Source of the DNA: Nymphaea colorata
Lineage: Eukaryota; Streptophyta; Magnoliopsida; Nymphaeales; Nymphaeaceae
Direction: 5' to 3'
Length of the DNA: 64,000 nt
NCBI RefSeq assembly: GCF_008831285.2
Contig: NC_045150.1
Span: 436,001 to 500,000 of the forward strand
This document shows, piece after piece, positions 46,261 through 55,781 of the stretch. The position numbers and the translations under genes were made by a program. The notes under the pieces are model-generated. The model had not been told where the DNA came from, did no database searches, and worked only from the letters and a program-made list of their open reading frames with translations. Position 1 is the stretch's first letter, and each line of letters begins with the position of its first letter.

Positions 46261-46590
46261 GCTTTTTTAAGTATGAAGGTTTAGTATGATCATTTACCAT
46301 TCTTGAACAAGTTTTCAGCCTTCCTTCCTTCCTTCTGCTTCTGATGTTCTATCTTCCACTCTTCCCATTTTCTGTCATATTCATTCATAACCTTATCTTT
46401 TTCAACTCCATCTAGTTCATGGGCTTTTCCATCTATGGCTTTGGTTAGGACTAATTTTGGTTCACTTTTAGACCCATCAGCAAGTCCCGTAAGCCTTTAC
46501 TTTTAATGAAATGTTTATAGTTTTTGTTCAATAAACATAATTCGATGAAGTAAGTTTAGGGAGAGGAGTAGAAGAAGTTTTTTCATCCAT
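46260..46590 (-). pseudogene. Copia gag amino-terminal remnant
   Basis: The minus strand opens at 46590 with MDEKTSSTPLPKLTSSNYVY, then a stop where W is expected, then TKTINISLKVKAYG. After a frameshift it reads DGSKSEPKLVLTKAIDGKAH and WEEWKIEHQ. Copia gag proteins start with a short acidic/serine lead followed by PKL.S.NY..W....  L. The coding ends at the edge of the foreign insert. Confidence 0.8.
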
Positions 46591-46978
46591 AATGTGTACC
46601 TTATATAGATGAAGTTGAGGTAGCCACAAGAATAGAGCCAAAACAGCTCTCAACGTTAGTAAAAAATCCACAAACTCAGCCACCAAAAACAGCAAGAAGG
46701 CAGCTCCAAAATATGAAGAGCTTGCTGCCACGATACTAGGAAACAGTCATAACTTTTGACAGCCACGGAAGCTTCATAAAATGTTCTCAAACCTGTCACG
46801 TAGATCAGTTTAAAACCTCAAGAAATAACCCAGCAACAAGAGAAAAACAGCACCTTCTTGAGTCATAACACAGCCAGCAATATATCGAACACTTGGAGTG
46901 CTTCACAGCTTCAAAGAAAGAACACGGGCTGAACAATTTCAAACTTTCAAGGACGGCAAGACGAAGAGCTAAAACATG

Positions 46979-46990
46979 GCTCTGATACCA
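46979..46990 (-). other. Copia primer binding site (initiator tRNA-Met)
   Basis: The minus strand reads TGGTATCAGAGC directly after the LTR terminus ...CTGATTTACA. Confidence 0.93.
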
Positions 46991-47488
46991 TGTAAATCAG
47001 GCCCAAACAAGACAACAAATGCTTCAAGAATATCACACTTGAAGCTTCCACCAACTTAACAAAGTAATACTCAAGAGATCTCACCCAAGAGGAACAAAAC
47101 ATATATTGATTCCAACAAAGAATAAAAGATGTGGCTCAAAAGCCATGAGTATACACAAGAGGGCTGTACACTATATATAAGGGAGAGAACAAGAGAGAGG
47201 AGAAGACTAGCCGTTGGAGACTAGTTCCAACGGCTAGAAATCTAGCCGTTAGGACTAGGTTCCCCTTTGGTCCCCTTCGGATAAAAACAGAAAAGGAAGG
47301 GGTAAAAAGGGAAAGATACAAAGTTATATGGAAAAAGAAAAACATAAAGAAGGTGAAAAATTACATAAATATCCTAAGTACCCAAACGTATAATATATAT
47401 ATATATATAAGACATATATTAGATGACTAATATATGTAATGTACATACATATATGTATATGTATAAATGGGATACATACATTCTAACA
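46991..47488 (-). repeat. 5' LTR of copia element
   Basis: 498 bp, plus-strand ends TGTAAATC...TTCTAACA, matching 43668-44151. It contains the second, more eroded copy of the LTR hairpin at 47216-47263. Confidence 0.92.
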
Positions 47489-48240
47489 TCGCGAGTGCAT
47501 GCTTTGTGGGCTTTGCTCGTCAAAATGACGTGATGTGACATAGTAACGCAAACCGAGTGCTTTGTGCTTTGTCCTCTTGCTTCGCTTTGAGTGTTCCCTG
47601 ACACAATGAAAAGTGAATGCTTTTTGAGGGAAGAGATCAGTTTGATCCGGATTGATCTCCCATTCACACGGTGGTAGCTGAGCTATTGATAGCTCACGTC
47701 AATCGTGGCAGCGAGCAGGTCAAGGCATTGGACCTATCGATCCATGCGGAAGAATCCTATGGAAACGGAGTTGAACAACCACTGCGCTAAAAGGAGAGCT
47801 TCATGTTTCGTGCACACACAAACATTTTTGCAGTCCATCTTTCTTTCCCAAGCCGACGGGGCAGGGATAGAACTACTTAGAAAGAAGGATCCAATGCATT
47901 GCCATCCCCATTGGTCACTGGAATGCGCATCGATCACGAAAGGGGCATTTGTCTCTGCCATGTGTTGCCCTTGTGGACAGCAAGGCTCGAACTAGAATGG
48001 ACTCCACCCTTCCCTATTGATCATACAACAAAAGCATATGGTTGGCAATCGTAAATGGCAAGCAATGGATTGACCTTCTTTGCCCCTTTCTTCTTAATAG
48101 GGGACAACAAGCGGTTACATAATGATGTCACTGTCTGTTCACAGTGGCGACTCGAACTACCAACCCACATCTGCTCATGGTTGGTCCCATGGTCATGGTG
48201 GGGGTTCTTTCGGAGGACGTGGGATGTTGCCTACCCCCAA
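47489..48240. other. Unassigned GC-balanced segment, possibly organellar
   Basis: Composition and phrase style (for example 47630-47760) differ from the surrounding AT-rich DNA and resemble plant mitochondrial intron or spacer sequence, like the nad1 copy 5 kb to the left. I could not identify a gene or intron domain, so a mitochondrial origin is a suspicion only. Confidence 0.3.
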
Positions 48241-48259
48241 TGTTTCTCTTTGATCTAAA

Positions 48260-48745
48260 AATGTTCCTACCTGTTTTATTGCAACAAACGGAGTCACATC
48301 AAAGCTAATTGTTGGAATAATCCACAAAATAAAGGCAAATTTAAGTGGTGATCAAGGAGTATGGTACATTGATTTAGGGGCAGCCTCTCATGTTACAGGT
48401 ATTGCCGATAAGTTCTCTAGTTTAGTTCCTTATTTTGGTAAAGGTAATGTAGTTACAGGAGATGGAACTCGTCATCCCATCACTCATGTTGAAAATGTTT
48501 CCATTCGCATGCGTGATCCAAGCCTCAAGCTCTCCCATGAACTGCATGTTCCTACTATCAAGAAAAACATTACTTTTGTTTCTAAACTTGTTGATCAATC
48601 CAGTTCTTCTGTTGAATTCACTCCTTCCATTTGTGTCAAGGATCTTCTAATGAAGACGACGTACGCTAGAGGCGAGCATCAAGGAGACATGTACATCCTT
48701 AAGGAAGATGAATTTAGTGATTATAAAACGAATATGTGAAAGACT
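48260..48745 (+). pseudogene. Copia zinc knuckle and protease fragment
   Basis: The zinc knuckle remnant CNKRSHIKANCW lies at about 48278-48313 (its first C-x-C is split by a one-base deletion). After a frameshift comes the protease region VWYIDLGAASHVTG (about 48360-48400) with active-site DSG changed to DLG, then GDGTRHPITHVENV and LHVPTIKKNITFVSKLVDQ, typical of copia protease-to-integrase sequence. It continues open to a stop at 48739 and ends with no integrase. It is opposite in strand to the two-LTR copia nearby and is an independent scrap. Confidence 0.82.
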
Positions 48746-49753
48746 AATTCTAAGGACCAAAGCAGATGTTAATGAGTTGATTTAATTGTGTGAGTTGAAT
48801 GGTCAATGGCAAGGACTGCTATCCACAAGACTGAGATGTGTGACCATCACAAGTCCAGAAAAGCTGTAGGCCGTAGATGAACGATGCAGAGAGAGACAGA
48901 GGAAATGGGAAATTTGAAAATGAAAATGGAGCTCTGACTTCGTCAACTCTATTAGCATTTTGTTAGGGGTATCATGTAGAAGGACATGTGTTGACCATTT
49001 ATCTTTGAACATCGCCTAATAAGTGATCTGATCTGTTCTCACATCAATGAAAGGTGAGAATTTCAAGAGTCTCTCATGGATACTTAAGACACAAGGATAA
49101 ATGCAGATATTTTGAAGTTCAAAAGCATGGGAACTTCTTAAGAGAACGCATGCCTCTAGAGACATGTTCTATAAGTACCTTCAAAGCAAAACAAATAGCC
49201 CACAATAAGGAGAGATGACTATAACAAAACACTTTGTGCAGCCATCATCCATACGGGATGAATTGGTTTACTTTAATTAAAGTGGCATAGTGAAGCATGA
49301 TGTACCAAAAAGAAGTTGCATCATGAACTTTTACAAGTTTCCTTGTCCTTCAAGCAAGCAAGCGCTAAAGTACCTTAAATACCTATCTACTAAATTGACC
49401 ATGAGCATTATCGAATGAATTCACTAGTTCATCTCTCCATTTTCATCAGATGGATTTCATGCAAAAAATTATTACCAGCAACTAGAAGAAAATATATGTA
49501 AGCAACCAAGGATTTCATGTTTGAAAACTATGATAAATGCCATACATGATCAGCAAAAACAGCTGCAACATGCATCATATGGAATAATGGCAACAGTGGT
49601 TGTTTTTTGAGCACAAATTGAATATTGTGGGAAGAGGATGAAAATAAGAAGAAAAGGAAAGGAAACATTGACAGTTACCACACAAAGCTTCAGAATATGT
49701 GAAGTTCAGCAGATGCATTTGTTAGCAAACAAAAGAAGCAGTCCAGAATGGAT
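48746..49753. other. Downstream region of PORR gene, no other gene seen
   Basis: About 1 kb between the copia scrap and the PORR stop codon. It probably includes the PORR gene's 3' untranslated region. No other coding motif. Confidence 0.4.
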
Positions 49754-50929
49754 TCAGACAAGATACTCTTGAGGTGATTCCAACTTCTCAGTTTTGATTT
49801 CAACATCTTTCTTATACAGCCCTCTGCTCCTATTGAGGAATCCAAGCCTCATCAACTGTGCATACTTGTTCCTCAGCTCTGCGAGAGGATGCTTATGCAC
49901 CAGGTTAAACCCATCATAGGCTTCTCTGAGGATGACTGTTTCAATACCCCCCTTTCGAGAAATGTAGAAGATGCCAGGGTGACGACCGAAAACCTTGGTG
50001 AACTTCTGAGGCAGCTGCAGTGGTGCACGTAAGTTGCTTAGATTCCTTCTCTCAGTCTTTCCTTGGATGGTGAGGTGAAGAAGCTCATGGAAGACACCCA
50101 CAATCCTCTTCTCAGAAACATCAGTCCGACGATCCAGATGAGAAGGATCTGCATAAGGGGAACTGTATGGGAGAGTCTGCCATTCTCTCAGCCATGACAT
50201 GCATTTCTTCTTGAGCCCAAAACCACGGGTGAACTTCACTGGGAAGGATAATGCTGCTGATGCAGTAGAACATATCTCTCCAGTCAAAGAAGAGGAAGAT
50301 GATTTGATTAGGGCAGGCACTGCAAGGTGATCATCCCAGCAGAGCAGCTTCAGGGCTTCACGCCCGTCTTCAAGACAAACTCTTTCGAAGAGGTGGGGGT
50401 AGCAATGCGCATAATCTTTGTCTTCCAATCCCATGTCCCATCTCAACTGTTCAATAGTCTGTAGGGGCAATGTCATACCCTTACTGAGCATCAATAGCTT
50501 GCAGAGGGACTCCACCAGTTGAGGACCTTGTTCGTGTAGGTATCGACACTCTTCTTGATGGAGAAGGACAGCTTCTTCTGTCAACCTGAACCAAGGAACA
50601 GAACCACTGGCATTACCTATTGTAAACTCCTCGAAAATAGTAGGATACCTTCTCATAAAACTGGAGACTCTAACATCCAAGCCCATCTGCCTGCGCCGAC
50701 GCGACAGTTCCCAGATGGGTAGGCAACTCTTGGAGCTCCCACAGATCCTATCCTTGAGATGGCACACAGCTTTCAGGTCCTTCTCCCTGGCCACCACATC
50801 ATCCAACTCTTTGTCCTTGACCCATTTCATTCTAACATTCACTAGAGAAGCAGCTTGTAAATACCTAGAACTGATGACTTTGTGACCATGGACAACCTTC
50901 TTTTTTAGTTGCAACATGGCACTATCCAT
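49754..50929 (-). CDS. PORR-domain protein (plant organelle RNA recognition)
   Basis: 391 residues, uninterrupted. The PORR domain (PF11955) fills about residues 36-365: WVKDKELDDVVAREKDLKAV (36-55), a basic turn RRRRQMGLDVRVSSFMRRYP near 77-95, PWFRLTEEAVLL (112-123), LLMLSKGMTLPLQTIEQLRW (145-164), YPHLFE (177-182), FTKVFGRHPGIFYISRKGG (310-328) and TVILREAY with HPLAELRNKYAQLMRLGF (331-364). PORR proteins such as WTF1 and WTF9 bind organellar group II introns and promote their splicing, mostly in mitochondria or chloroplasts. The basic, acid-poor first 35 residues (start at Met1 or Met5) fit a mitochondrial presequence, though they are short. An intronless coding sequence is common in the family. 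I cannot assign a specific ortholog. Family confidence is high, organelle target inferred. Confidence 0.93.
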   Translation of the reverse strand: MDSAMLQLKKKVVHGHKVISSRYLQAASLVNVRMKWVKDKELDDVVAREKDLKAVCHLKDRICGSSKSCLPIWELSRRRRQMGLDVRVSSFMRRYPTIFEEFTIGNASGSVPWFRLTEEAVLLHQEECRYLHEQGPQLVESLCKLLMLSKGMTLPLQTIEQLRWDMGLEDKDYAHCYPHLFERVCLEDGREALKLLCWDDHLAVPALIKSSSSSLTGEICSTASAALSFPVKFTRGFGLKKKCMSWLREWQTLPYSSPYADPSHLDRRTDVSEKRIVGVFHELLHLTIQGKTERRNLSNLRAPLQLPQKFTKVFGRHPGIFYISRKGGIETVILREAYDGFNLVHKHPLAELRNKYAQLMRLGFLNRSRGLYKKDVEIKTEKLESPQEYLV

Positions 50930-52379
50930 TTCTCACCCTCTCTTAAGTGTATCTGTCAGCTATCAACCTCCCCCTTTCCTTCCCTCAGCTGGCATGGCAT
51001 GTTGATGCTGGATGAATAAACAAAGTGATTGAAGACTAAAAGGAGTTCAAAGTGAAAAGAGCTACAGTAAACATAATTTCTTCATAATTCTCTACAAAAG
51101 AACAAAATAAAGGTATCTGAACAAACAAAAAAAAGTAGGAAAAATTAATGAAAAGTAAATTCCAGACCCCAGTTAGGTCTAAACAGACTTGAAGATTGTT
51201 CAATCATGAGAATGAGATACTTGAGGTGGGTATACAGAATCTCATTGTATTCTGCTCACATGAGCACTATCATGCAGCATGCAAGCAAATTGTATGCTAT
51301 CTGAAAGCACAAAAGCAGAACTAGGTAAAATAGCACAGTCATTTGATATAACATAAATAGGGAACAATACACCAACAGTCATACAAGTCATAAAAAGGAA
51401 AGCTGAAACAGCAACCGTAGCATCTAGATGGATACAAGAACCTCAGATAAAAGAAAAGTAGAAAATAGAAGAAGGTCAATCAATGCAGACTTCCCTAAGC
51501 TGTATAAAAGAAAAGTATTCCACCTGAATCTGTTCAACAGGTACCACAGCCTGCAGATTTATCCAAGAACCTCACATGTTTTAAGTGTAAAAACAAATAA
51601 AAAAAGTCACCTGCATGCTCCGCTGCACAAGACATAATAGGAGACTGCAGAGCCACCTCAACTAAATGCTATCTAAAAGCACAAACTAGTGGTTGCAAGG
51701 CACTTTGCATATGAGCAGCTGTATACCAAGTTCCACAAAAACATGGCAACTAACTACCCAAAAAAATATGGTCGCAATTGATCCTAAAGATCAATAGGAC
51801 ACAAAGGTATAACACAAACAATGAACCAAAGTTGTTTTTTGACAGCATAAACAGCATGCAGCAAAGCACATTAACTTTTTACCACAAGAAGTCAAACCAC
51901 CACTGTATGTCATCTGGAGCAGGTCCGGAACAACAATGTAAATGGATGGAAGCTACTTAGCATTTCTACTGTTCTCATCAAAAGGAAATTTGAAGTCACT
52001 GGCTACCACACATTTTTTTAACATGATAGCAATATGTTAACTGATATTTGATATGTGCTAATTAAGTAAAAGTTTGAGTTCAGGAGAAACCTCAGGCCAC
52101 AAAGGGTTTTTCAAAAGAATTAGCTTAGTTAGTTCTTTCTACCAATGTTAGCTTTCTTTCCCCCTCATGATGTATATTGCCACTTCAATGCCAACCACCA
52201 AACATTTAAAATTGTTAGAATGCAATTATGGCAGAAGTTAGGATGATGATTGTGTTCAAATGCTTTCCGTGTCTGGATTGCAAGATTGCTAAAAGCAGAT
52301 TATTCATGATGCCCTTTGTTCATAAATAATCAAATCAATTGCTCCAAGTTCCAACTATAAATCCTGATAACTTTTAGCA
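50930..52379. other. Upstream region of PORR gene
   Basis: No coding motif. It should hold the PORR 5' untranslated region and promoter or a 5' intron. No TATA element could be assigned with confidence. Confidence 0.4.
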
Positions 52380-52387
52380 TCTTTTTG
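52380..52387. repeat. Left 8-bp target duplication of hAT element
   Basis: TCTTTTTG, repeated exactly at 55774-55781 on the other side of the element. Confidence 0.95.
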
Positions 52388-52530
52388 CAATGTTGTACGT
52401 ATCGTACGATACGGGGCCGTATCGTACGATACGTACCGTATCGATTTCCTTTTACGGTACGATACACCCCCCGTATCGTAAATGGGGGGTGTATCGTCCC
52501 TGTCTGTATCGTATGATACGGGCTAATTTT
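52388..52530. repeat. Left subterminal palindromic repeat array of hAT element
   Basis: Perfect 16-bp palindromes CGTATCGTACGATACG lie at 52398-52413 and 52418-52433. They are followed by further CGTATCG, GGTACGATAC and GTATCGTATGATACGGG variants to about 52525. The right end (55706-55760) has TACGATATGTTACGATACGG and CGATACGGCTTACGATACGC. Such arrays are presumed transposase binding sites. Confidence 0.9.
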
Positions 52531-52877
52531 GAAAAAGAGCCACCCTACGCCTCCTTTTTCACTTTTTCTTTAAAACGTCCTAGAGTTCTTCATTTGTAAC
52601 GTGGGGATTGTGCGTCCAAGGGGGGAGATCATCAATTTTCACCGTGAAAACATCGATTTTCACCGTGAAATCGAAGATTAAAGGGTCGATTTGTGCGTGG
52701 GTGGTTGATTTTCGTTGGGAGGAAAGGGGTTTTCTTTATTTCTTCTTCGTAGGTATGAAATCTCATGTTTTTACCATATATTCATAATTTTTTACCGTGC
52801 AATCGTAGATTGAAAGTTTTTGAATGTTTTTCATTAAGTTTACCATAGGATTTCGTTTTTTTTTTTTTTTTGAAGAT

Positions 52878-55479
52878 ATGAATCCTACATGGCAATGGTG
52901 CGAAAGGGTGAAGGAGAATAACCGCTTGAAACTCAAATGTAGCTTTTGTGGGAATACATTTTCAGGAGGGATTAGTAGAATGAAACACCATTTGGCAGGG
53001 ACCTCCAAAGATGCGTCTCCTTGTGTTGGAGGACCAAACAAACCTTTGCCTCCATTTGTGCATCAGCAATGTTTAGATATGTTTCATCCTTTACATCAAA
53101 AGAGGATACAAAAAGAAATTGAAGAGGCGGATGTAGGCTATAATGAGCATTTGGAAGATGAAGAAGAAGAGGAATAAGCTTATGAATGTGATGATGAAGA
53201 TGATAGCAGTCTAAGAACAGATTTGGAGACCTCAAGAGGTAGAGATCGTAAAGGAAAAGGGATCATGTTCAAAGGAGGTCGATCTGGCATAACGGGAAGG
53301 AAGAGAAGAGGCACAGCAGATAGGGTTAGGCGTGGTATTGCGACCACCTAGTGGTAGAGTTCCAACTGGTAGGCCTAGTGTTGGCTCTATTAAGAGCTTT
53401 TTCCCTTCATATACTAGCTCAAGTGGTCAGCGCAGACTCGTGCTGCTATGACATCTAAAAATATGTTATATCAAGCACAAAAGATGGTAGGGAAATGGTT
53501 TTATGATGCATGTATTCCATTTAATGCAGCTAATTCTTTTCAATTCCAAGCCATGGCAGATGTAATTGCTTCTATAGGCCCCGGATTCAAAATACCATCA
53601 TATCATCAGTAGAGGGGTAAAATTATTCAAGATACAGTGAAAGAAGTGTCTGAACATTGGGATCAATTGAAATTATCTTGGAAGGAAACAGGTTGCTCCA
53701 TTATGTCAGATGGATGGACTAATACAAGGTCAAGAACACTTGTAAATTTTCTTGTTTATTGCCCTAAAGGTACAATGTTCTTGAAATCCCTTGACTTGTC
53801 TGATGTTCTTAAGAATGCTGAGATTTTGTTCAATGTTTTTTATAATGTCATACAAGAAGTTGGACCTGCAAACATTGTACAGTTTATTACAGATAATGCT
53901 GCAAATTATAGATGCAGGAGATTTGTTATTTCAAAAGTATGGAACATTTTTTTGGAGTCCATGTGTCACTCATTGTGTTAATCTTATGCTTCAAGATCTT
54001 AATGAGATAAGATCTTAATGAGATGCATGATATGAAATCAGTCATTGACCAATTGTCAAGAGGTAACAAAATTTATTTATAATCATGTATATGTATTGAG
54101 TTTGATGAGAAAGTTTACAAAAGGAGTTGAATTGATACGACCTGCACAAACTAGATTTGCCACAAATGTATTGACTATGCATAGTGTTATGAAACAAAGA
54201 ACTCATTTGAGGCAGATGTTTGCTAGTGAATAATGGGTTGCATATCCACATGCTCATAAAAGAAATGCTTTTTTAGTTGTGGATATCATATTTAATAATG
54301 AATCTTGAGAATCATGTGTGAAGCTATTGAAGGACTGTGTTCCATTAGTGAAAGTCCTCAAGTTAGCTGACAGCAAGGATAGGTCTTCCATAGGTACTTA
54401 TATGAAGCCATGGATAAAGCAAAAGAAGCAATTCGAGACAACTTAAAAGGAAAGAAAAAGTTATATATGCCCATATGGAAGATGATAGATAAAAAATGGA
54501 CTGGACAGCTTCATCAACCTCTTCATGCAGTAGCTTACTATCTAAATCCTGCAATTAGATTTTCTCTTACATTTAAGAAGGACAGAGAAGTCTTGCATGG
54601 TTTGTTGGATTGTATTAACGTGTTAGTGGCAAATTTTAGAGAACAAGATGTCGTCAACAATGAGTTGGATCTAAATGATACTTGTTATCGGGGCATGGGA
54701 CAACATTCGAGCCAGGACAACCATGCGTCCAGGTAAATACATAGAAATGTTTAATTTACTTTGCATTTGTTACATTTGATTCTTTTAGAACTTTCACATT
54801 GATTTGTTATAATGTTATATTTTTGTTTAGATTTGTGGTGGAATAGGTATGGGTTTGATTGTCCAAACCTAGCACGTTTTGCAATCAAAGTCCTCAACCA
54901 GACATGCAATGCTAATAGATGCGAAAGGAACTTGAGTGTGTTCCAACATATCCATAGCAAAAAAAGGCATAGGCTCGAACATAAAAGGTTGAATGACCTT
55001 GTCTTTGTTCGATATAATATGAGGTTGAAACAAAGGTAATATAGCTTAATGTTTTCATTGTTTGTACAATATACAAGTTTTCTCTTATGTAACGTAGAGA
55101 ATTGCAAAAACCAGCAGCAATGAAGCACACATCTCAGTTCGATCCTATCAGCTTGGAAAACTTTGACGATCTGGAGCCATGGATTGAGGAAGAACCAGCT
55201 ACAATATTTGATGATGAAAATCTTGAATGCTTCAACCTTGAAGCTGAAGCAACAGAAGGCTTTGTTGATGAAGGAGAGTCTGCTAGTGCTACTGCTGGTG
55301 CTGAATATGTTGGTGAGGATCTTCCAATTTTTGATGATGAAGATGAAGAAAAAGATGAAGATGATGAAGATTATGAATCACGAACCATTATATGTATTGA
55401 ACGACTTAAGAGTTATGAATCTATGGTTGTTGAACACTTGAATGTTTTATCACTTTATGGTTTATGCTTTGTTGATTGA
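52878..55479 (+). pseudogene. hAT transposase (BED finger, DUF659, dimerisation domain), broken
   Basis: Starts MNPTWQWCERVKENNRLKLK at 52878. The BED zinc finger CSFCGNTFSGGISRMKHHLAG spans about 52938-53000. A stop at 53175-53177, a frameshift around 53340-53450 and a TAG near 53610 follow. DUF659 runs 53637-53940 (SIMSDGWTNTRSRTLVNFLV, LDLSDVLKNAE, ITDNAANY). After a frameshift come WSPCVTHCVNLMLQDL and FIYNHVYVLSLMRKFTKGVE (54070-54130), then YEAMDKAKEAI and LHAVAYYLNPA (54400-54560). The carboxyl dimerisation domain is at 54840-55035 (WNRYGFDCPNLARFAIKVLN, CERNLSVFQHIHSKKRHRL), and an acidic tail encoded at 55102-55479 ends in aspartate-rich repeats. Two likely introns follow: 54734-54830 (CAG/GTAAAT...TTTAG) and 55037-55098. 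The protein would cut and rejoin the element's ends in the nucleus; with at least five lesions this copy cannot. Confidence 0.92.
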
Positions 55480-55773
55480 AATTGAATGATATTGTTATGA
55501 ATTTTGATGTCTATGAAGTATGAATGATGAACCGTGAACGCGTAAGTTTATAGCATTTAGCAATAATAACTCTATCATTATCTAAAAGACTAAAACATGT
55601 TTTCTATGAAGAATTTATTATTTTCAATTTTTTTCTGATTTTTTTTATGAATTTTCCGATTTTTTTTATTTTTCTGATTTATTATTATTTTTTAAAAAAA
55701 TTACGATATGTTACGATACGGCATATCTTAAAGCCCGACCGATACGGCTTACGATACGCGTTTTACAACATTG

Positions 55774-55781
55774 TCTTTTTG
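55774..55781. repeat. Right 8-bp target duplication of hAT element
   Basis: TCTTTTTG, identical to 52380-52387. Confidence 0.95.

Larger units (their letters stand above)
43668..47488 (-). mobile_element. Two-LTR Ty1/copia element with foreign insert and internal deletion
   Basis: Matching LTRs lie at 43668-44151 (3') and 46991-47488 (5'). A tRNA-Met type primer binding site is inside the 5' LTR and a polypurine tract sits next to the 3' LTR. On the minus strand: leader, gag start (46590), about 0.9 kb of unrelated DNA (about 45375-46260), then RT and RNase H. Protease and integrase are absent. The internal region is only 2.8 kb instead of the usual 4 kb. The flanking pentamers GTGGA and TCGCG do not match. 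Confidence 0.88.
52388..55773 (+). mobile_element. hAT transposon, structurally complete, 3386 bp
   Basis: The termini CAATGTTGTA (52388-52397) and TACAACATTG (55764-55773) are perfect 10-bp inverted repeats. Identical octamers TCTTTTTG flank both sides, an exact hAT signature. The interior encodes a BED zinc finger, DUF659 domain and hAT dimerisation domain in order, but broken. Both subterminal zones carry multiple copies of CGTATCG/CGATACG-type repeats. It lies about 1.5 kb upstream of the PORR start codon. Confidence 0.95.
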
